From: Agaricus subrufescens
Lineage: Eukaryota > Basidiomycota > Agaricomycetes > Agaricales > Agaricaceae
Length of the DNA: 64,000 nt
Assembly: GCA_029945375.1 (NCBI GenBank)
Contig: CM057057.1
Coordinates: forward strand, 3,162,001-3,226,000
Reading direction: 5' to 3'
Below the pieces are notes generated by a model. The model was not told where the DNA came from. It did no database searches and saw nothing but the letters and a program-made list of their open reading frames with translations. Position 1 is the first letter of the stretch; each line of letters starts with the position of its first letter. Shown here in pieces: positions 45,004 through 57,604 of the stretch. The position numbers were made by a program, and so were the translations under genes.

Positions 45004-47890
45004 ATGTCTGAAGATGATAGAGCCGCAAAGGCAGCCAGGGCGAAGGCTCTTGTACGTAGGTCGTATGAAGTTCTAGCACAGAACTGACTAGTAAGGCATT
45101 ATAGCTCAAGAAACGACAGCAGAAGAAAGCTGCAGGGTCTGCTGGACCTACCTCTGACGCTGCTTCTCAACCATCGAGGACTTCAACTCCTGCACTTGCG
45201 GAACCGGCAGTGGATGAGTTGAAGCGTAATCACATCGATGATGTGTATGTATTCCTCTAACTCTTGTATAGGCCAGAACGACCTAACGCATCCGTGTCGT
45301 ATCGTCACAGCTTTGGTACAAAGGATAAATCGGACTCGTCCTGGGTCTCGTCATTGCCGAGAGCACTTTCACCTGGACATGACGCGACATCACCTTCGAC
45401 CAAATCACCACCGCCAATAACGTCGGCCGGGCTTGTGGCACCTCACATCGCGGCTTCGGGACCCTCTATCAAAGAGCTCGAACTGCTGAAGGAAATTGAC
45501 TTTTTGCGTTCGGAAGTGACGTCCCTCCAGGAGAAAACGCAGCATATAGTTTCATTGGAAGGAGGTATGATTATCTTCAATGATCACTGTCACCGTCATC
45601 GCTGAATCATCATTTCTAGACTTAAAGACTGTTCAAGTTAAAGTCCAGAAGCTTGAGGAATTGCTGGAGCAAGAGCGGGCCCAGTATACGACGCTTGAAA
45701 CGCGTCTCGATGAGTCGCGACGGGAGAATTCTATCACTCTCAAGAACAGCGAGGAAACCATTTCCTTTCTTGTTTCTGAGAAAGCTACACTCACCAGTGA
45801 ACTTCACAAACTAGACGAAGCTGTGGCGAGTGAGTTTATGTGATTCCTTTGCTTCGAACTTATAGTCATTGATCACAGGGGCTCAGGACGTGGAGGAAAA
45901 TCTGTCACAGGAACGGGAGAAAAATGCAGACATGTCTGAACAGCTTTCTAAGCTTCAAGAGCAGTGTACTGTCTTGTCTTCAAGAGTAGAAGACTTGTTA
46001 CTGAAGGATAAGGAAGCTACCGAGAAGCAAAGAGAACAAGTTTGTACATCCACCACCCTTTCGTTATCTATTCATTACTCACTTGTGAATAGGAACGCCA
46101 ACTCTACATCGCCAATGCGTCCGCCACTGAAGCGCGTAAGGATGCTGAGCGTTTTGAGCGAAGCCTCAAAGAATTAGAGGATCAAATTCAGAACGACGAC
46201 CGCCTGGAACGCGTGGAAACTTCATTGAAGAATAGTCAGGAACGCGCTGACGAATTAGAATTCCAACTTTCAAAGGTCAAGCATGTGAGCCATCGGTTGG
46301 GAGTCAACTCGCAAACCTTCTAATATCTACGTAGTCTCACTCTCAACTCAAAGGCGAAAAGGAAGCATTGGAACTTCGATTGTCAGAGTCTACAGACTTG
46401 ACGAGTGGTCTACAATCCCAGCTTTCTGATCTGGAGAAGGAGCATGAGACTGCTCTCACTCGGCTCAAGTCGATCACGGAGGAACGAGTTACTTTGGAGA
46501 CTGAAAAGGCATCACTGGAGCAGTCAAATCAGAGCAAAGATGCTATGATTGCTGGGCTCAACGGGCAGCTTGCTCAAGCAGTAATCGAAATCAACGACCA
46601 AAAGCGACAAGTGCAGGCACTTCAAGGTGACCTTAGGGTCGCACACAGACGTCTGGATGATTCTGAGAAAGCACAGAAGAAGCTACAAGCTGAAGGCACC
46701 AACCTCATGCGCTCCTTAGACGAGCTTCGGCCAAAAGTGGTAGAGCTTACTGAGGATAAAGTCCAGTTGTCCGATAAGCTGGCACACATGACGCATACTC
46801 TCAATGACAGGGATGCTACTATTGCAACTCTGGAAAGCACGTGGGAAGAGGCGAGACATGAGAACGAAAAAGTTCAAGATGAGTGGCGGGTGAAGATCTC
46901 GAAGTTAGAACAAGAGCGAAATCTCGCCGCCTCATCGTCCTCAGATAGAGATCAAGCATTTATCGAACTCCAAGATGAGCTTGAAGAGGCTCTCGATAGC
47001 GTTCGCACATTAGAAGTGGAACGCCAGTCACTTCGACAACTGAGTGAAAGCCGACAACAGGAGGTCGAACATCTGACCAACACTACCCAGTCTCAAACGA
47101 TGGAAATAACTAGGCTTCAGAGCGAGTTGGCCGAGCAAAAAGCGGCTCAGGTGAGTTTCAGAGGTGCCGCAAAATAGGAATTACTAATGCCCCACTCTAG
47201 GAAGAAGACGAAGATTTCCTTGAACAGGCTCAGAACGAAATCGAGTCTTTGAGATCACAACTCGCCTCAACGACAAGTGAACTAGAAGGATTGCGGCAAA
47301 ATCGGCCACCATTACAAAGTGATGGTCAACCATCGTGGAGCACGGAAATGTTAAACTCATTAAGGCAGCAACACGCACTTGACCTTTCGGCTTCTCAGTC
47401 TCAAATTAGGGCACTTGAGAACTCCGTTTTCGAAGCCGAAGCTAGGTCACATAACCTACAAAAACAAGTGCATACCCTTGAAACCCAGCTTGCCCAAGTA
47501 CGACCTAGCTCAACACTGGGGCGGCGCTCATTTTCACCAAATCGTTATTCGCGACCGGCCAGCCGGTTACAGTCACATACTGAACCCGGTCGTTCATCAT
47601 TTTCCTCTCAGAGGCCCAACCTCCTCTCCCGGTCCTTTTTCGATCAAGGGTTATCCCCGGAGACGAAACATAAACGTAAAGTCAGCCTGAGTATGTTGAA
47701 GGCTCGCATTGAAAGCGAGATTGCGGCGAATCCGAGCCTGTCTTCGCGGCCGCTTTCTCCTGTCGAATCGGAGGCTTCACAACCAGAATACCCTCACCAA
47801 CAACAGATGGGACATCATCGTCCTCAGTTCATGGACGAATCACACATCTTCTGGTGTAGTTCATGTTCCGGAGAATTAGTGGTATTATAG
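45004..47890 (+). CDS. Long coiled-coil protein, golgin (GM130/Bug1)-like
   Basis: A protein of about 790 residues dominated by coiled coil (about 45440-47500), with typical Glu/Lys/Leu heptads such as DLEKEHETALTRLKSITEER and QDELEEALDSVRTLEVERQS. The N-terminus is basic and Ala-rich (DDRAAKAARAKALLKKRQQK), similar in character to the N-termini of GM130 and yeast Bug1 that bind p115/Uso1. A Ser/Arg-rich linker (RRSFSPNRYSRPASRLQSHT) precedes the C-terminal HIFWCSSCSGELVVL. A hydrophobic terminal Val-Val-Leu resembles PDZ ligands like those golgins use to bind GRASP. It could equally be another tethering or cytoskeletal coiled-coil protein. The start is the first ATG in frame with the AAKAARAKAL helix. 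Confidence 0.7.
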
Positions 47891-48025
47891 TACGTCTTCC
47901 AAGGGAACCATTAATTGATTGATAGTTATACACGTTGCTCCGTTTACGTGGGCGATGTCCGATATACAGCATGTGTGTCATGTGAGATCAAGTCACTAAC
48001 TTAGATATCTGAAGAGATAATCTGA

Positions 48026-51000
48026 TCAGAAAAGTCCCTTACGATCCGTCCTGATTTTGCGAAGCCGTTCGAGGAGGTCCTAAAAGGAGCGAGCGTATCA
48101 TGAGCAAGTTGACTTTTTGGTTAGAGCGCGTGACTCACCTCCACTTCCTCTGCCCGTAAAGTTCCTCGCCTTCGCTCAAGTTCAAGTCCAGTCTCTAAGC
48201 TCTCTAGAACGTCATTGATGAGTTCTCGATAATTAACGCCAAAGAACTGGGTCAACTTGGCCGCACGTCGGCGGCGGACTTGGAAATCCGAAACGTCGGG
48301 TTTAGAGTTAGTTAAGCTAAATTCGGAGGTAACAGACGTCATGGAAGTGCGAGCAGGGAGTGAACGTCGGCGTTCTGATTTCACAGACGAGGCGTTTGAA
48401 AGGCGCCGGTCTTTCATCAATGGCATTCCCCTACTTGATGAACCAGCGCCAGTATCTGCATCATTGAGATACTGGTGCAATTCAGCTAGTGATTCTTTAT
48501 CGTCCTGTTGATACACCAATCAGTCAAAAGTATAATAGTAGGACACATGACCAACCCGATCGAGAATATCACTGAGAGACTTGAGGGAGTCTTGATAGTG
48601 ATGATATACCGGAGAAGTCGACGGGTAACTCGGTTGGATAAGGGGAGTTTCTTCTTCAAAAGAATAACAGTCTGACGAGGCTTCAGACAAAAGCCTTCTG
48701 GTCGACTCAGCTGGGCTATGCCGATCATTCCTCTTGGATTTGTGTTTTATGTAAGAGGAGCGGTTGGGATTGCGCTGTTGATACGTGGGAGAGGGTATTT
48801 CTCCAGGGGGAATAAAGCCACCAAATGACGGTTTCGGGGGAGCTTTCGACTTCCTCAAATAAAGTTCTGGCGGCACCGAAGGCGAAGGTGAATGGCGGGT
48901 GTGGTATAGGGTCTGGGGAGGAGCGACACCAAACACCTGGAAGGTGGTCAGAAATGAACATCACGGAGTAGAAGCGAACTAGATGCACCTTTTCCATCTT
49001 CTGTGCTCTGCGAACGTTGATGGCCTTTTCTTTATCGTTCAGCTCCTCCTTCATCCTATCCACGTCATCCGACCAAGAGGGCAAAACTGCAGCAGAACTA
49101 CTGCGCCTGCGGCGAAGCCATTGTGAACGACTTTCTGATTCCTCAGCAGGCATAGGGAACTGGATGGGAGGTAGAGAGGACTCGGAATATCCTGCCCCAA
49201 GCACAAGGTCGGCGGGTACCCGGGACCCCAAAAAGCGGTGGAGTTTGGCAAGCTTCTCTCGCTTGCGCCGTCTTTCTTCCTCGGCCCGCTGTTCTGGGGT
49301 CATTGCCTCATATAAAGATAGCTGCGAAGGAGACGGCGGGCGGCGTGAGCAGATCTCTGCATAATTAGGTGCGAATGTGATGGGAGAAGTGGCTTCTTCA
49401 TCACCGCCTTCTTCGTCCGACAGATCGATGAATGATGTTGGAGATCTACAGCCATTGCCATCACCTGACTCGTCTAATGACTCGTCTGCAGCTATCACAT
49501 TCTTCGTCCGACTACATACAGCGGATTGCACAACGCACTGATGGAACGACTCTGACAACTCGTCAGGCGTAACAGGTATCGAGTGCCGTCGAAGAGGGGA
49601 GCGGTTCAGGTCCAAAGACTGGGGAAGTGTGCCGAAAAGATATTCCTCCGAGCAGGATGTATTAATAGCCAAGTGCGCAGACTCTTGTGTTGACAGCATC
49701 TCTCCTCCAGGAGTTTCGCCGAACACGCGAGCCAACTTACGCGACTTCCTCACCAAATCCGTCCGCTCGTTCGTATCTAAGAAATTAGTCGTAGGAGGAG
49801 GGCGTTTGCAGGTGTCGTTAGAACTTGAATGAGGAGAGCTTCCTCGAGATAGTCTGGTGTGTGATGACGACTTGAAAGTCGGAATTGAAAACATGGTCTT
49901 GGAATTAGATGCTTTAAATGTTCGTGAAGATGAGCCTGTGTGTGGGTCGTTACTGAAGAGGAGCATGTCGGACGTGGTTGGGAAGTGAGAAGTTGTTGGG
50001 GAGGAAAACTCAATAAATGAATACCCGGAGATATCTTGCGGGTCAGGTGCGGAAACGGGTTGAATGCAGTAGTCGGTGGTTGAGTTGGTAACTGCACTAC
50101 TTGAGACACCATGCATCGACACGTGGTAGTTCAAGGGTCGCGACGAGCATCTGTCGTTGGTAATGTCGATGAAATCGTTCGAGTACCTTCGAATGTCCAG
50201 CACCAGATCATCATTTACCACCGCATGGTTGACCACTGCCCCTAAAAGTTGTGGTCCATTTCCGCTCGTCAACGACAAGTTTCGTCTTTTCAAATGGGAC
50301 TGACCTGTTTTACGCCAAGACTTCCGGAGTGAGGCTTCGTGATTAGGTTTTGTTTGAGATGAGGTGAGATCATGAACACTCTGTATTTGAACTGTTTCCC
50401 TTGATATATCGTCTGAAAACAGGTCGACTATGCTTTTCCACTTGTTTGGTAGTTTGTCACTGAGCAACGATACGGCTCGCGTGTGTGTATGTGATTGCTG
50501 GGGCACTCCTTGCAGATGTTGCAGCTGTGACCTATCACCTGGATCCGATGCTCGTAGTGCCAGCCTAGGTTCTTCACTACGCCCGCGAATCTCATCCACA
50601 TGTCCATCTTTCCCGCTTGTCAGCCTTTTACTGTCATCAATCTCCGCTTCTTCTATGGCTTCCAACTCTCTCCCGTGTCCAAGCTCTCTCAATGTTGGTG
50701 CTGGATTGATGTACGGGTTAGTCTTCGATGAGCTTTCTTCCGTGACTGATGATGCCATTCTCGGCTGCTCTCCTTCATCAGTGGTCGTTATCCATGAAGG
50801 ATTGGCAGGCGCAAACACGGAACTGATCGGGTTTCCTGATTCGGGCCTGAAACACCGGGAAGGGATGGATTGTTTGTGGCCTCGGGGAGGCGGTGGGAGG
50901 CCGACTGGATAGCTCGCACCGCCGACATGGATAGCTGGGCCAGCAGCTTGCAGCGGCGCCTGGACAGTCGGGGGGCTCTGCGGTCTGATTCGCTCCTCAT

Positions 51001-51094
51001 GTTCGAGAAGGGCATCGAGGTTGGGCGAGATAGCCAGGGAGTGGGTGGATGCGGGTTCAGCAGTACCTGCAGCTGATTGCGCGTCCGCAGACAT
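48026..51094 (-). CDS. Unrecognised serine-rich protein with two KL-x-x-FG motifs
   Basis: Roughly 960 residues, largely disordered and Ser/Pro-rich, starting at the ATG at 51094 (MSADAQSAAGTAEPA). Two short conserved-looking motifs resemble each other: RKSRKLARVFGETPGG (about 49720) and RRRAAKLTQFFGVNYREL (about 48240), the latter followed by a helix ESLETGLELERRRGTLRAEE and DLLERLRKIRTDRK at the C-terminus. Other features are an acidic patch SDEEGGDEEA, a predicted coiled coil MTPEQRAEEERRRKREKLAK and RQFPMP-type linkers. I remember related sequences only as uncharacterised fungal proteins, so no function is proposed. The introns lie near 48930-49000, 48500-48560 and 48060-48140. Confidence 0.8.
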
Positions 51095-51533
51095 GCTGGG
51101 GTGGGCTGCGGGCGCAATCTGTCAGTCAAGCGCAGTGAACAAGGTCCCGGTGTACAAGGATATGTCCAAGGGAGCCGCGTCGGGAGCTGAGGTGTTGGTA
51201 ACCTGTCAACAGCAATGTCTGAGATGTTGCTGTCAACGGATACTCAGGAGCTGTTGCTTTATGGGACTCCCTGTCGGTGCGTTATAGTAATTCCATCACA
51301 ACATGCTGTGGTTGTCCATCATCAAAACATACATTCTAACACCAGTATGGGCTGTCGTGTAACATCTATGGGTGTACTGAACATCACCCCAGTTGTCTCC
51401 TATACCAATGTACAACGTTGAATTAATACATGAACACACTATCATTAGCTTAAAGGCCCGGTCGATACAAACCGACTGCTAGATTGATAAAGTACAAGAT
51501 GCGGAAAGATACACAGAAGTCGAAAGGAGAAGA
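51095..51533. other. Intergenic region
   Basis: About 440 bp between the start of the Ser-rich gene and the stop of the PH-SMP gene, both on the minus strand. No feature was recognised; it is probably promoter plus 3' UTR. Confidence 0.5.
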
Positions 51534-54500
51534 TCAAGCACTCGATGAGATACGACGAGGTGGGAGTGGAGGCGGTGTAGTCGTGGTAGCCGTGGGTATA
51601 GATAGGGAATCTGACACTGCTTCTCCTGATAATACTACACCTTCGCCCGACGAAGCTCCTTTTATCAAGTCCGCGGCTGGTTGATCTCGATCATCGGAAC
51701 GAGGCAGAGGTCCGAAATCTCGCCGGGGCGGGAGCGGTGGCGGCGCTACTTCATTTGCCGACGATTCCAATTCACTGACATTAATTTCCGGCATACCGGA
51801 CAATGTTTCTGTTTGCTTGGCGGTTGCTACGGTATCGGTTTCGTGCCCGCCACCGGCTTGGTTTCTCCAAAGCCGGTAGACACTTTGCATAGCGGGGTTT
51901 CTTGGCTTGGTCCCATTGAGGGTAAGGGTTGAAGGTGGTGCAACATATCCCATTGACATTACTTCGCCTTTGTGGCTTGCATGAATGCCAGGGATTGTCA
52001 TCATTTTAGCCTGAGGCTGGGCTTGAATTGGCACCGATCGAGTTTCATCCTCTGATAGGTCACTAGCAATGTCTATGTCGGTTTTCGGTGGCGAGGGTAG
52101 CGATTTTCCAGAAGTGAGGAAGGGGACAGCATAAGCCTTGCCTGACGTTTGGGAAACTGATCCGGAGGCCATATTTGCCCCCTCGACCGTTTCTTTGCGG
52201 GAAGATTCCGCCACAGGAGCAGGGGAGACAGATCGACTCGACTTGGAATCTTCATCTGTGTGCGAACCTCGTTCCCGTTCCCGACGCTCCGAAACGGCGG
52301 CACGAACTTCTGCATAGCTGGAGCGCTTGCCAGCCACCTCCGCCTTTGCTCGCAATTTCGAAGTTATATTACCATTTTCTTCAGAGTTGAATTCCTTCTT
52401 CAGAGCGTTCCAGTTAACACCCCACTTGCGTATCGTCTCTTTAGCAGAGTTCTGTTTTTCAGCCAGGTTGGTCTTAGATCTCAATGTAGATAAGAAAGAC
52501 GATGGACTTGAGTTAGTCGATGGTTCGCGAGACGCATCTGAAGATTTTCGTGGCCTAACGGGGGTTTCCGGTGTGGACTCTGTCGATTTGGCACTTCGAT
52601 GGCTCCTCACAGAATGGGTCGATGACTTGCGGGAGTGTGATGAGTGATGCCCAAGGGTGAAGCCATCCAAAGAGTCGTCAAAAGGTTCATAAATTTCCGG
52701 CATTAGGTTGTTACTTGGGGCTTGCGCCACAGGATTGATTCTGGGCGACCGGCCCCGTTGTTCATCAGTCAAGAAAGGTTCTGATCGGGAACGTTCTGGA
52801 AAAACAGCCGGACATATGAGCAAATCAAATCAAAGGACAGAAAGGGCGAATACTCACCCTGCTCCAGCTGTTCTTTCACTGGTATACCCTTGTCTGCCCC
52901 AATGGGGGCCACTAGATTGGGGAGGGATTCATTATTATCATGCCGAGTGATGCCGACAGGCAATGGATCCGAAGGGAGTATGGGCTCTGAGGCAGTAGTC
53001 AAGGGAGGAGAGACTGTCTGCGAGCTACCAGACGGTGTGGGTGAATGAGACCTCTGCGTTTTGAGACGCGAAGCGTCCGACCAGATACCTCCGCGATATT
53101 GGTAGGGACCACTTTCGAAGTAAGCGATGTCGTCCATGTTGGGCATGACCACGGATTCTTGTATCTGCACAATAGATGAATGACTATTCAGACATCCAGA
53201 ATTGGAATTGACCCACAATTTCTCTGAGTTTTGATTCTATCGTACTCAATATCATACCCCACTTAAGTTGGCGGTCGCTCACGATGGGTTCCACTTTGAT
53301 GGACATCTTGGGACTTTGCGTGAAAGCGTACCAGATGCGGTTGCTGGGCGGCCGTTTGACTTTGAGCAATACGTTCCCTTCCACTTCCTTTATCACGGCT
53401 GCAAGTACGAGTTTCACATTATACGATTTAAACTGGCCGAGATTAATGAGTGCCGTTGCTTCAATTGTGAGACGGATTTCGCCCTTGTACTGCAAATGAA
53501 TCTCCACCGAAGCGTCCCCTTCTTTTGTGAGTTCTTTGAGCATTGGTTTGCTAAGCATTGGCGGCTTATCACCTACGGTGACCTCCGTCACCGCAACGTC
53601 GGTCAAGAAGGCTGGGCGCTTCACTTTTGACAATTTCTTCATCAGGCGGGAAATGATAATCGACTCCAGCGTTTGCGTGCGGTAGTAGCTGAAAAATAGC
53701 CGTCCGACCAAGGCATTGAGCCATCGCATGGGAATGACGTCGGGTTGCTCATCTAGTGTTGAGATAAGGTAATTCATGTCCGCCGGTGAGAAAACAGCCT
53801 GCAAAGGAGAGAGAGTGGGAGTCTGCGTAGGAAATTCTGATGCATGAAGTAATGCGAGATACCAATCCTCCATTTCAACATTCGACCGAACAAAAATGAA
53901 CCACGAATTTGGGGTCTTTGGGTCCTCATCCACCACCACTTCTTGTCCCTTCTCACTCTCCACCAAATTTGCCTTTTCCTTCTCTCGCTGTCCACCATTA
54001 TCGTTGGAACTATCAAAGACACCACCAAGAACGTCTTCCCCTGAGCTCTTCTCCTTTGGTGTGGCGGCACCCGCGGAAATGTCTTTGGGTTTCAGACAGA
54101 TTGCATTTCGTTTGGCAAACAATTCGCCATCCATCTGTCCCTCCGGATACACGACAACATCATGACTGCCAAGTTCGACTACGGCGTCGCATTCGGTCAT
54201 GTCCTCGTCCTCGTAGAGATATAGAACTTTGCCCTTTAAGACGACATACCACTCATCCTTCGGACGCGATCTTTTCGGATCTTTGGACCTCGAATCAAGA
54301 AAAGCTCGAACGAGGTTGACGTATCCACCATCTCCCGGTGACTCCTCAAAGGTATGACGCATCGTTAGCCATCCTTTCCTAGTCTTGGGTAAATCCTTAG
54401 TTTCAAGGGAAGAATGTAGATCTGCCGGCTCCTCTAGTTCTTCAGCATTGTCGACCCCCGGAAGCTTTTGCTCAAGTTCCCCGTGTCTCTTCTTGACATG

Positions 54501-54617
54501 GTCCTGGTCTCCTACAGGTACGGAAGTGTAGACGGCGATGAAGAAGAAGGTTAGGAGACAAAGTGGGATGAAGGTGAGGCCGCCGAGAAGATAGGCATAG
54601 ACGAGAGCCTTCAGCAT
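51534..54617 (-). CDS. TEX2/Nvj2-like PH-SMP lipid-transfer protein with SH3-ligand tail
   Basis: ER membrane contact-site protein of the Nvj2/TEX2 type, thought to move ceramide or other lipids at ER-vacuole or ER-Golgi contacts. The N-terminal TM segment is [23 protein letters not shown]-like domain follows ([55 protein letters not shown]), split by an acidic insert. Then the SMP domain: [58 protein letters not shown]. The ~480-residue tail is Ser/Arg-rich with PPPLPPRR twice near the C-terminus, a class I/II SH3 ligand. Two introns, near 53218-53170 and 52860-52800. The tail is longer than I recall for yeast Nvj2. TM-first start is convincing. Confidence 0.88.
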
Positions 54618-55105
54618 GGCCCCAAGGTGGGTGAAAGAGACGGCTGGAGCAGAGGTGCAGAGTGCGCTCGGGGATGAGGGTAAGGTGTCACTGATGGCAC
54701 TACACGTGATTCGATCCCCGCAACTTCGCTACTCCGCGTGCAGCCTAGGCTCTGGAGCTCACTTCATTTGCGTTTGTATCGTTTTGTCACAAGTGTATGC
54801 TCCGGTCGCACTGCAATGCGCGGCGACGCCACGTTTCCAGCATAGTAAACCGTGTTAGGAGCACCTCCTAATTTCTTAGCAGCCAAACTGAACACGAGGA
54901 AAAGCAGTAATGTAGCATATAGTACTAGTATAAAATGGGACCGCCGGCTAACCTGGGTATGCAACATCGTTGAACAACAAAAAAAAACAGGAGCAAGCGC
55001 AATACTGTCGAAGCGGAAATCAATTTGCAAAGTTTTACGTCACAACCCGACGGATCCGCAAACCACATTGTAGAGTCACAGACCGCTTCGGAGTTTCGGA
55101 CACGT
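54618..55105. other. Intergenic region
   Basis: About 490 bp between the PH-SMP gene start and the methyltransferase stop. No gene-like feature or recognisable site was seen. Confidence 0.5.
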
Positions 55106-56634
55106 CTACCTCGCGAAGGTAAAAGCATTCGCCACCGGTACCACCACGTGCTTCTTCCGAGCATAGACGGTCTCTATTCGCCCGTATTGAGGTTCTGTCG
55201 ATTCCCGCAATTCTTGGAATATATGACGCTCAACCCCTAGCAGAAATTGTTCGGGATAACCAGCACGGAGTAGCATTGGTCTCCCTGCTTTCAGGAAACT
55301 CTGTTACACATGGTCAGCTACAGCAACTCTAGCTGAATGAATTCGACATACAAGCACATCATATTCCAAGGCTAAGCGATGTCCTTTCAGAAACTCCGCC
55401 TCTGCCGGAGGACGATCGAAATTTCCAGGGATGATTGGTAGCCAGAACTCATGATAAGTTGCACCCTCGTAAGCTTGATGTCCACTGACCCACTCATATA
55501 AGTGCCTTGCAGCCGTTACATCCCCTCCAAGGCGGTCTCTAGCGACATTCGAGACTGCCCGTAACCAATGCGCCCAGTAAGGTACGCCCCAGGTGCGGGT
55601 ACCAGGAGTTGGATCGACCACCGGTATGGGTTGATGGTTCCTGTCGTAGGCGACGAACTCGACCTCCGCGATGTCGATTAGTCCACCCGGCCGAAGAACA
55701 TCAGAAATTTGATCTATGAGTCTATAATAATCCTGGACCTTGTAGGAAAGTTCAAAATTAAGTGAGCTGAAAATCGCGAAAACATACTCACTCCCATCGC
55801 TATGAGACGGGTGTGGACGACATTGAATTGGCCAGTGAAATGTTCTAATCCAAGGTTGATATCGTCCACCTCACTCCTGTTCCAATGTTATTCTAATTGA
55901 GCAGGGACATGGTGAGTTCATTTGCCCACCTGAGGTTCGACGGAATTCGCCTGGACTCTTCTATGTCCTCGAGCCTACGGGTCAGATCATACATAACTTT
56001 CATTGGGGTCAAGTCTACCGCTACGGCCTCGCAGTTTGGAAAGTCCCTAGCAACGTCGATTATCCTTATAGACGTTAGCACTCTCTGAAATGGCGACAAA
56101 AAAATTAGGAAATACCAGTTTCCAGCGCCAGAGCCAAGATCTAGCACGGCCTTCTGAACATCGGAGTTGTCTTCTTCTAGGATCTCCAGCATCGGTGGTG
56201 CATATTTGTAGCCAAAGAGGGAATTCAACATGTCATATTGTCGTTCTGAATCATATAAAGATGAGAGAATTAGACAAACGGGCCAAAAACTCACCCAGAC
56301 GGTCGAGTTCTTCCTCGTCAGCGGGTAATTGATACACATTTGAATAATTGTTTAGATCACGTCCGAATTCTTGCTTGTACAATGCCTCTCTGAGAACGCT
56401 GCTCATCGACATAAGTGATGGCGCGGGAGAGGCGGAGCGCATAGAAGCCGTGTTGCTCTCATGATCAGACACAGAGGTGGCCGTTGTTGCTGATTGCTCG
56501 TGAGTACTGAAGACAGCGACTGAAGATTGGGATTCGTAATCGCTGTATCTATCGTCATCCATCGTGTCTTCTCGTTTGCGTGGCACTGGCTGGGAACAGA
56601 CGTGAGTAAGTGGGACTTGTGGGCGGCCAGACAC
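55106..56634 (-). CDS. LaeA-like SAM-dependent methyltransferase
   Basis: Class I methyltransferase resembling the LaeA family that controls secondary metabolism and development. The first third is Ser-rich and disordered (MDDDRYSDYESQSSVAVF). The conserved entry is NNYSNVYQLPADEEELDRL, then ERQYDMLNSLFGYKYAPPML and SAM motif I VLDLGSGAGNW, followed by DFPNCEAVAVDLTPMK and a post-I acid region (SEVDDINLGLEHFTGQFNV), DVLRPGGLIDIAEVEFVAYD, and a C-terminal half with the insert EFWLPIIPGNFDRPPAEAEF. The last exon ends VPVANAFTFAR at 55106. LaeA and related fungal methyltransferases are hard to separate, so the pathway is uncertain. Start 56634 is taken; 56562 (MDDDRYSD) is an alternative. About eight introns. 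Confidence 0.82.
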
Positions 56635-57604
56635 GCGTGTCCTGCAGTTATTATAGTGGCTTGCTAAATGAATTAGCCACTGTGAATGGCCGAACCTTGG
56701 CGGCGGACATTAGCGCCCCGTCCGAGGAGACTGAACTGTATGTTGGGGAGCCATCTTTCGAGCCCTCCACCATGCACTATGTCAGTCGTCCCTGCTCCTT
56801 AGTCTCGTCCCGCTATAGCAGAGGCAGATAGACCGTTGTGCGATTGCAATCCGAACAAGAAGTTAATGGAAACATATCCGCTTCTCTTGGGTTGCATCGC
56901 CCGGCGCCCTCAAGTTCGACAATGTTAGGTAGACAAAAGTGTTCCATCTTCAACCTTCGACCATTAATGGATCAGCTCTGGTTGACCGGAAACGAATGAA
57001 AATTCAACTCATTCGATACCCTCACCTGAACGTCGTACCTCGTATATAATCTCAATCTCATCCGGACGGCATCACTGGCACACATGGCACGTCCCTTCCC
57101 TTCAACCCATTTCTTCATATTACACCCCCAACATACCCTGAAAAATCTAGCGTTTGACCAAATCTTGTTGGTTTCCGGCCACAGATTTCGTAGGGATAAT
57201 CTGGGGTCCTGAAGAAATGAAGACCTGCAGTTGACAGTGATCGTATATCGCTTACGGCTCGGATTACGTCCTGAAGGGTAACAATTTAATCGGCGGAGAT
57301 TCGTAGTTTGAACTAATTGGCCGGCGGATTTTTTCGTGCGATCGAGTCGAACTCGAAGGTCATCAATTGCAAAACAGGTGGTATGGACTTAGTTAAGGCA
57401 TGAGGTGAAACCAGCTAGTACTAATGTAAGATACATTCTATGTTGATTCTAGACAAAGTATGTTCGAATGAATGAGTGAACCGCGAACGCGTTACGGGGC
57501 CATGTCTAATGGCGGTCGTGATAATATGCAAACCTTCAAACAAAAAAAAAAACAGCGTCCTGTGATGTGCGGTCGGCTCGAGTAGTCCAGAAGACGTTGC
57601 AATA
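56635..57604. other. Intergenic region, no firm gene
   Basis: About 970 bp. A TATATAA at 57043-57049 lies 35 bp upstream of ATG 57084, which opens a frame of only 42 codons (ends 57212) with no recognisable motif. Two A-runs occur near 57540. No other feature was seen. Confidence 0.45.
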
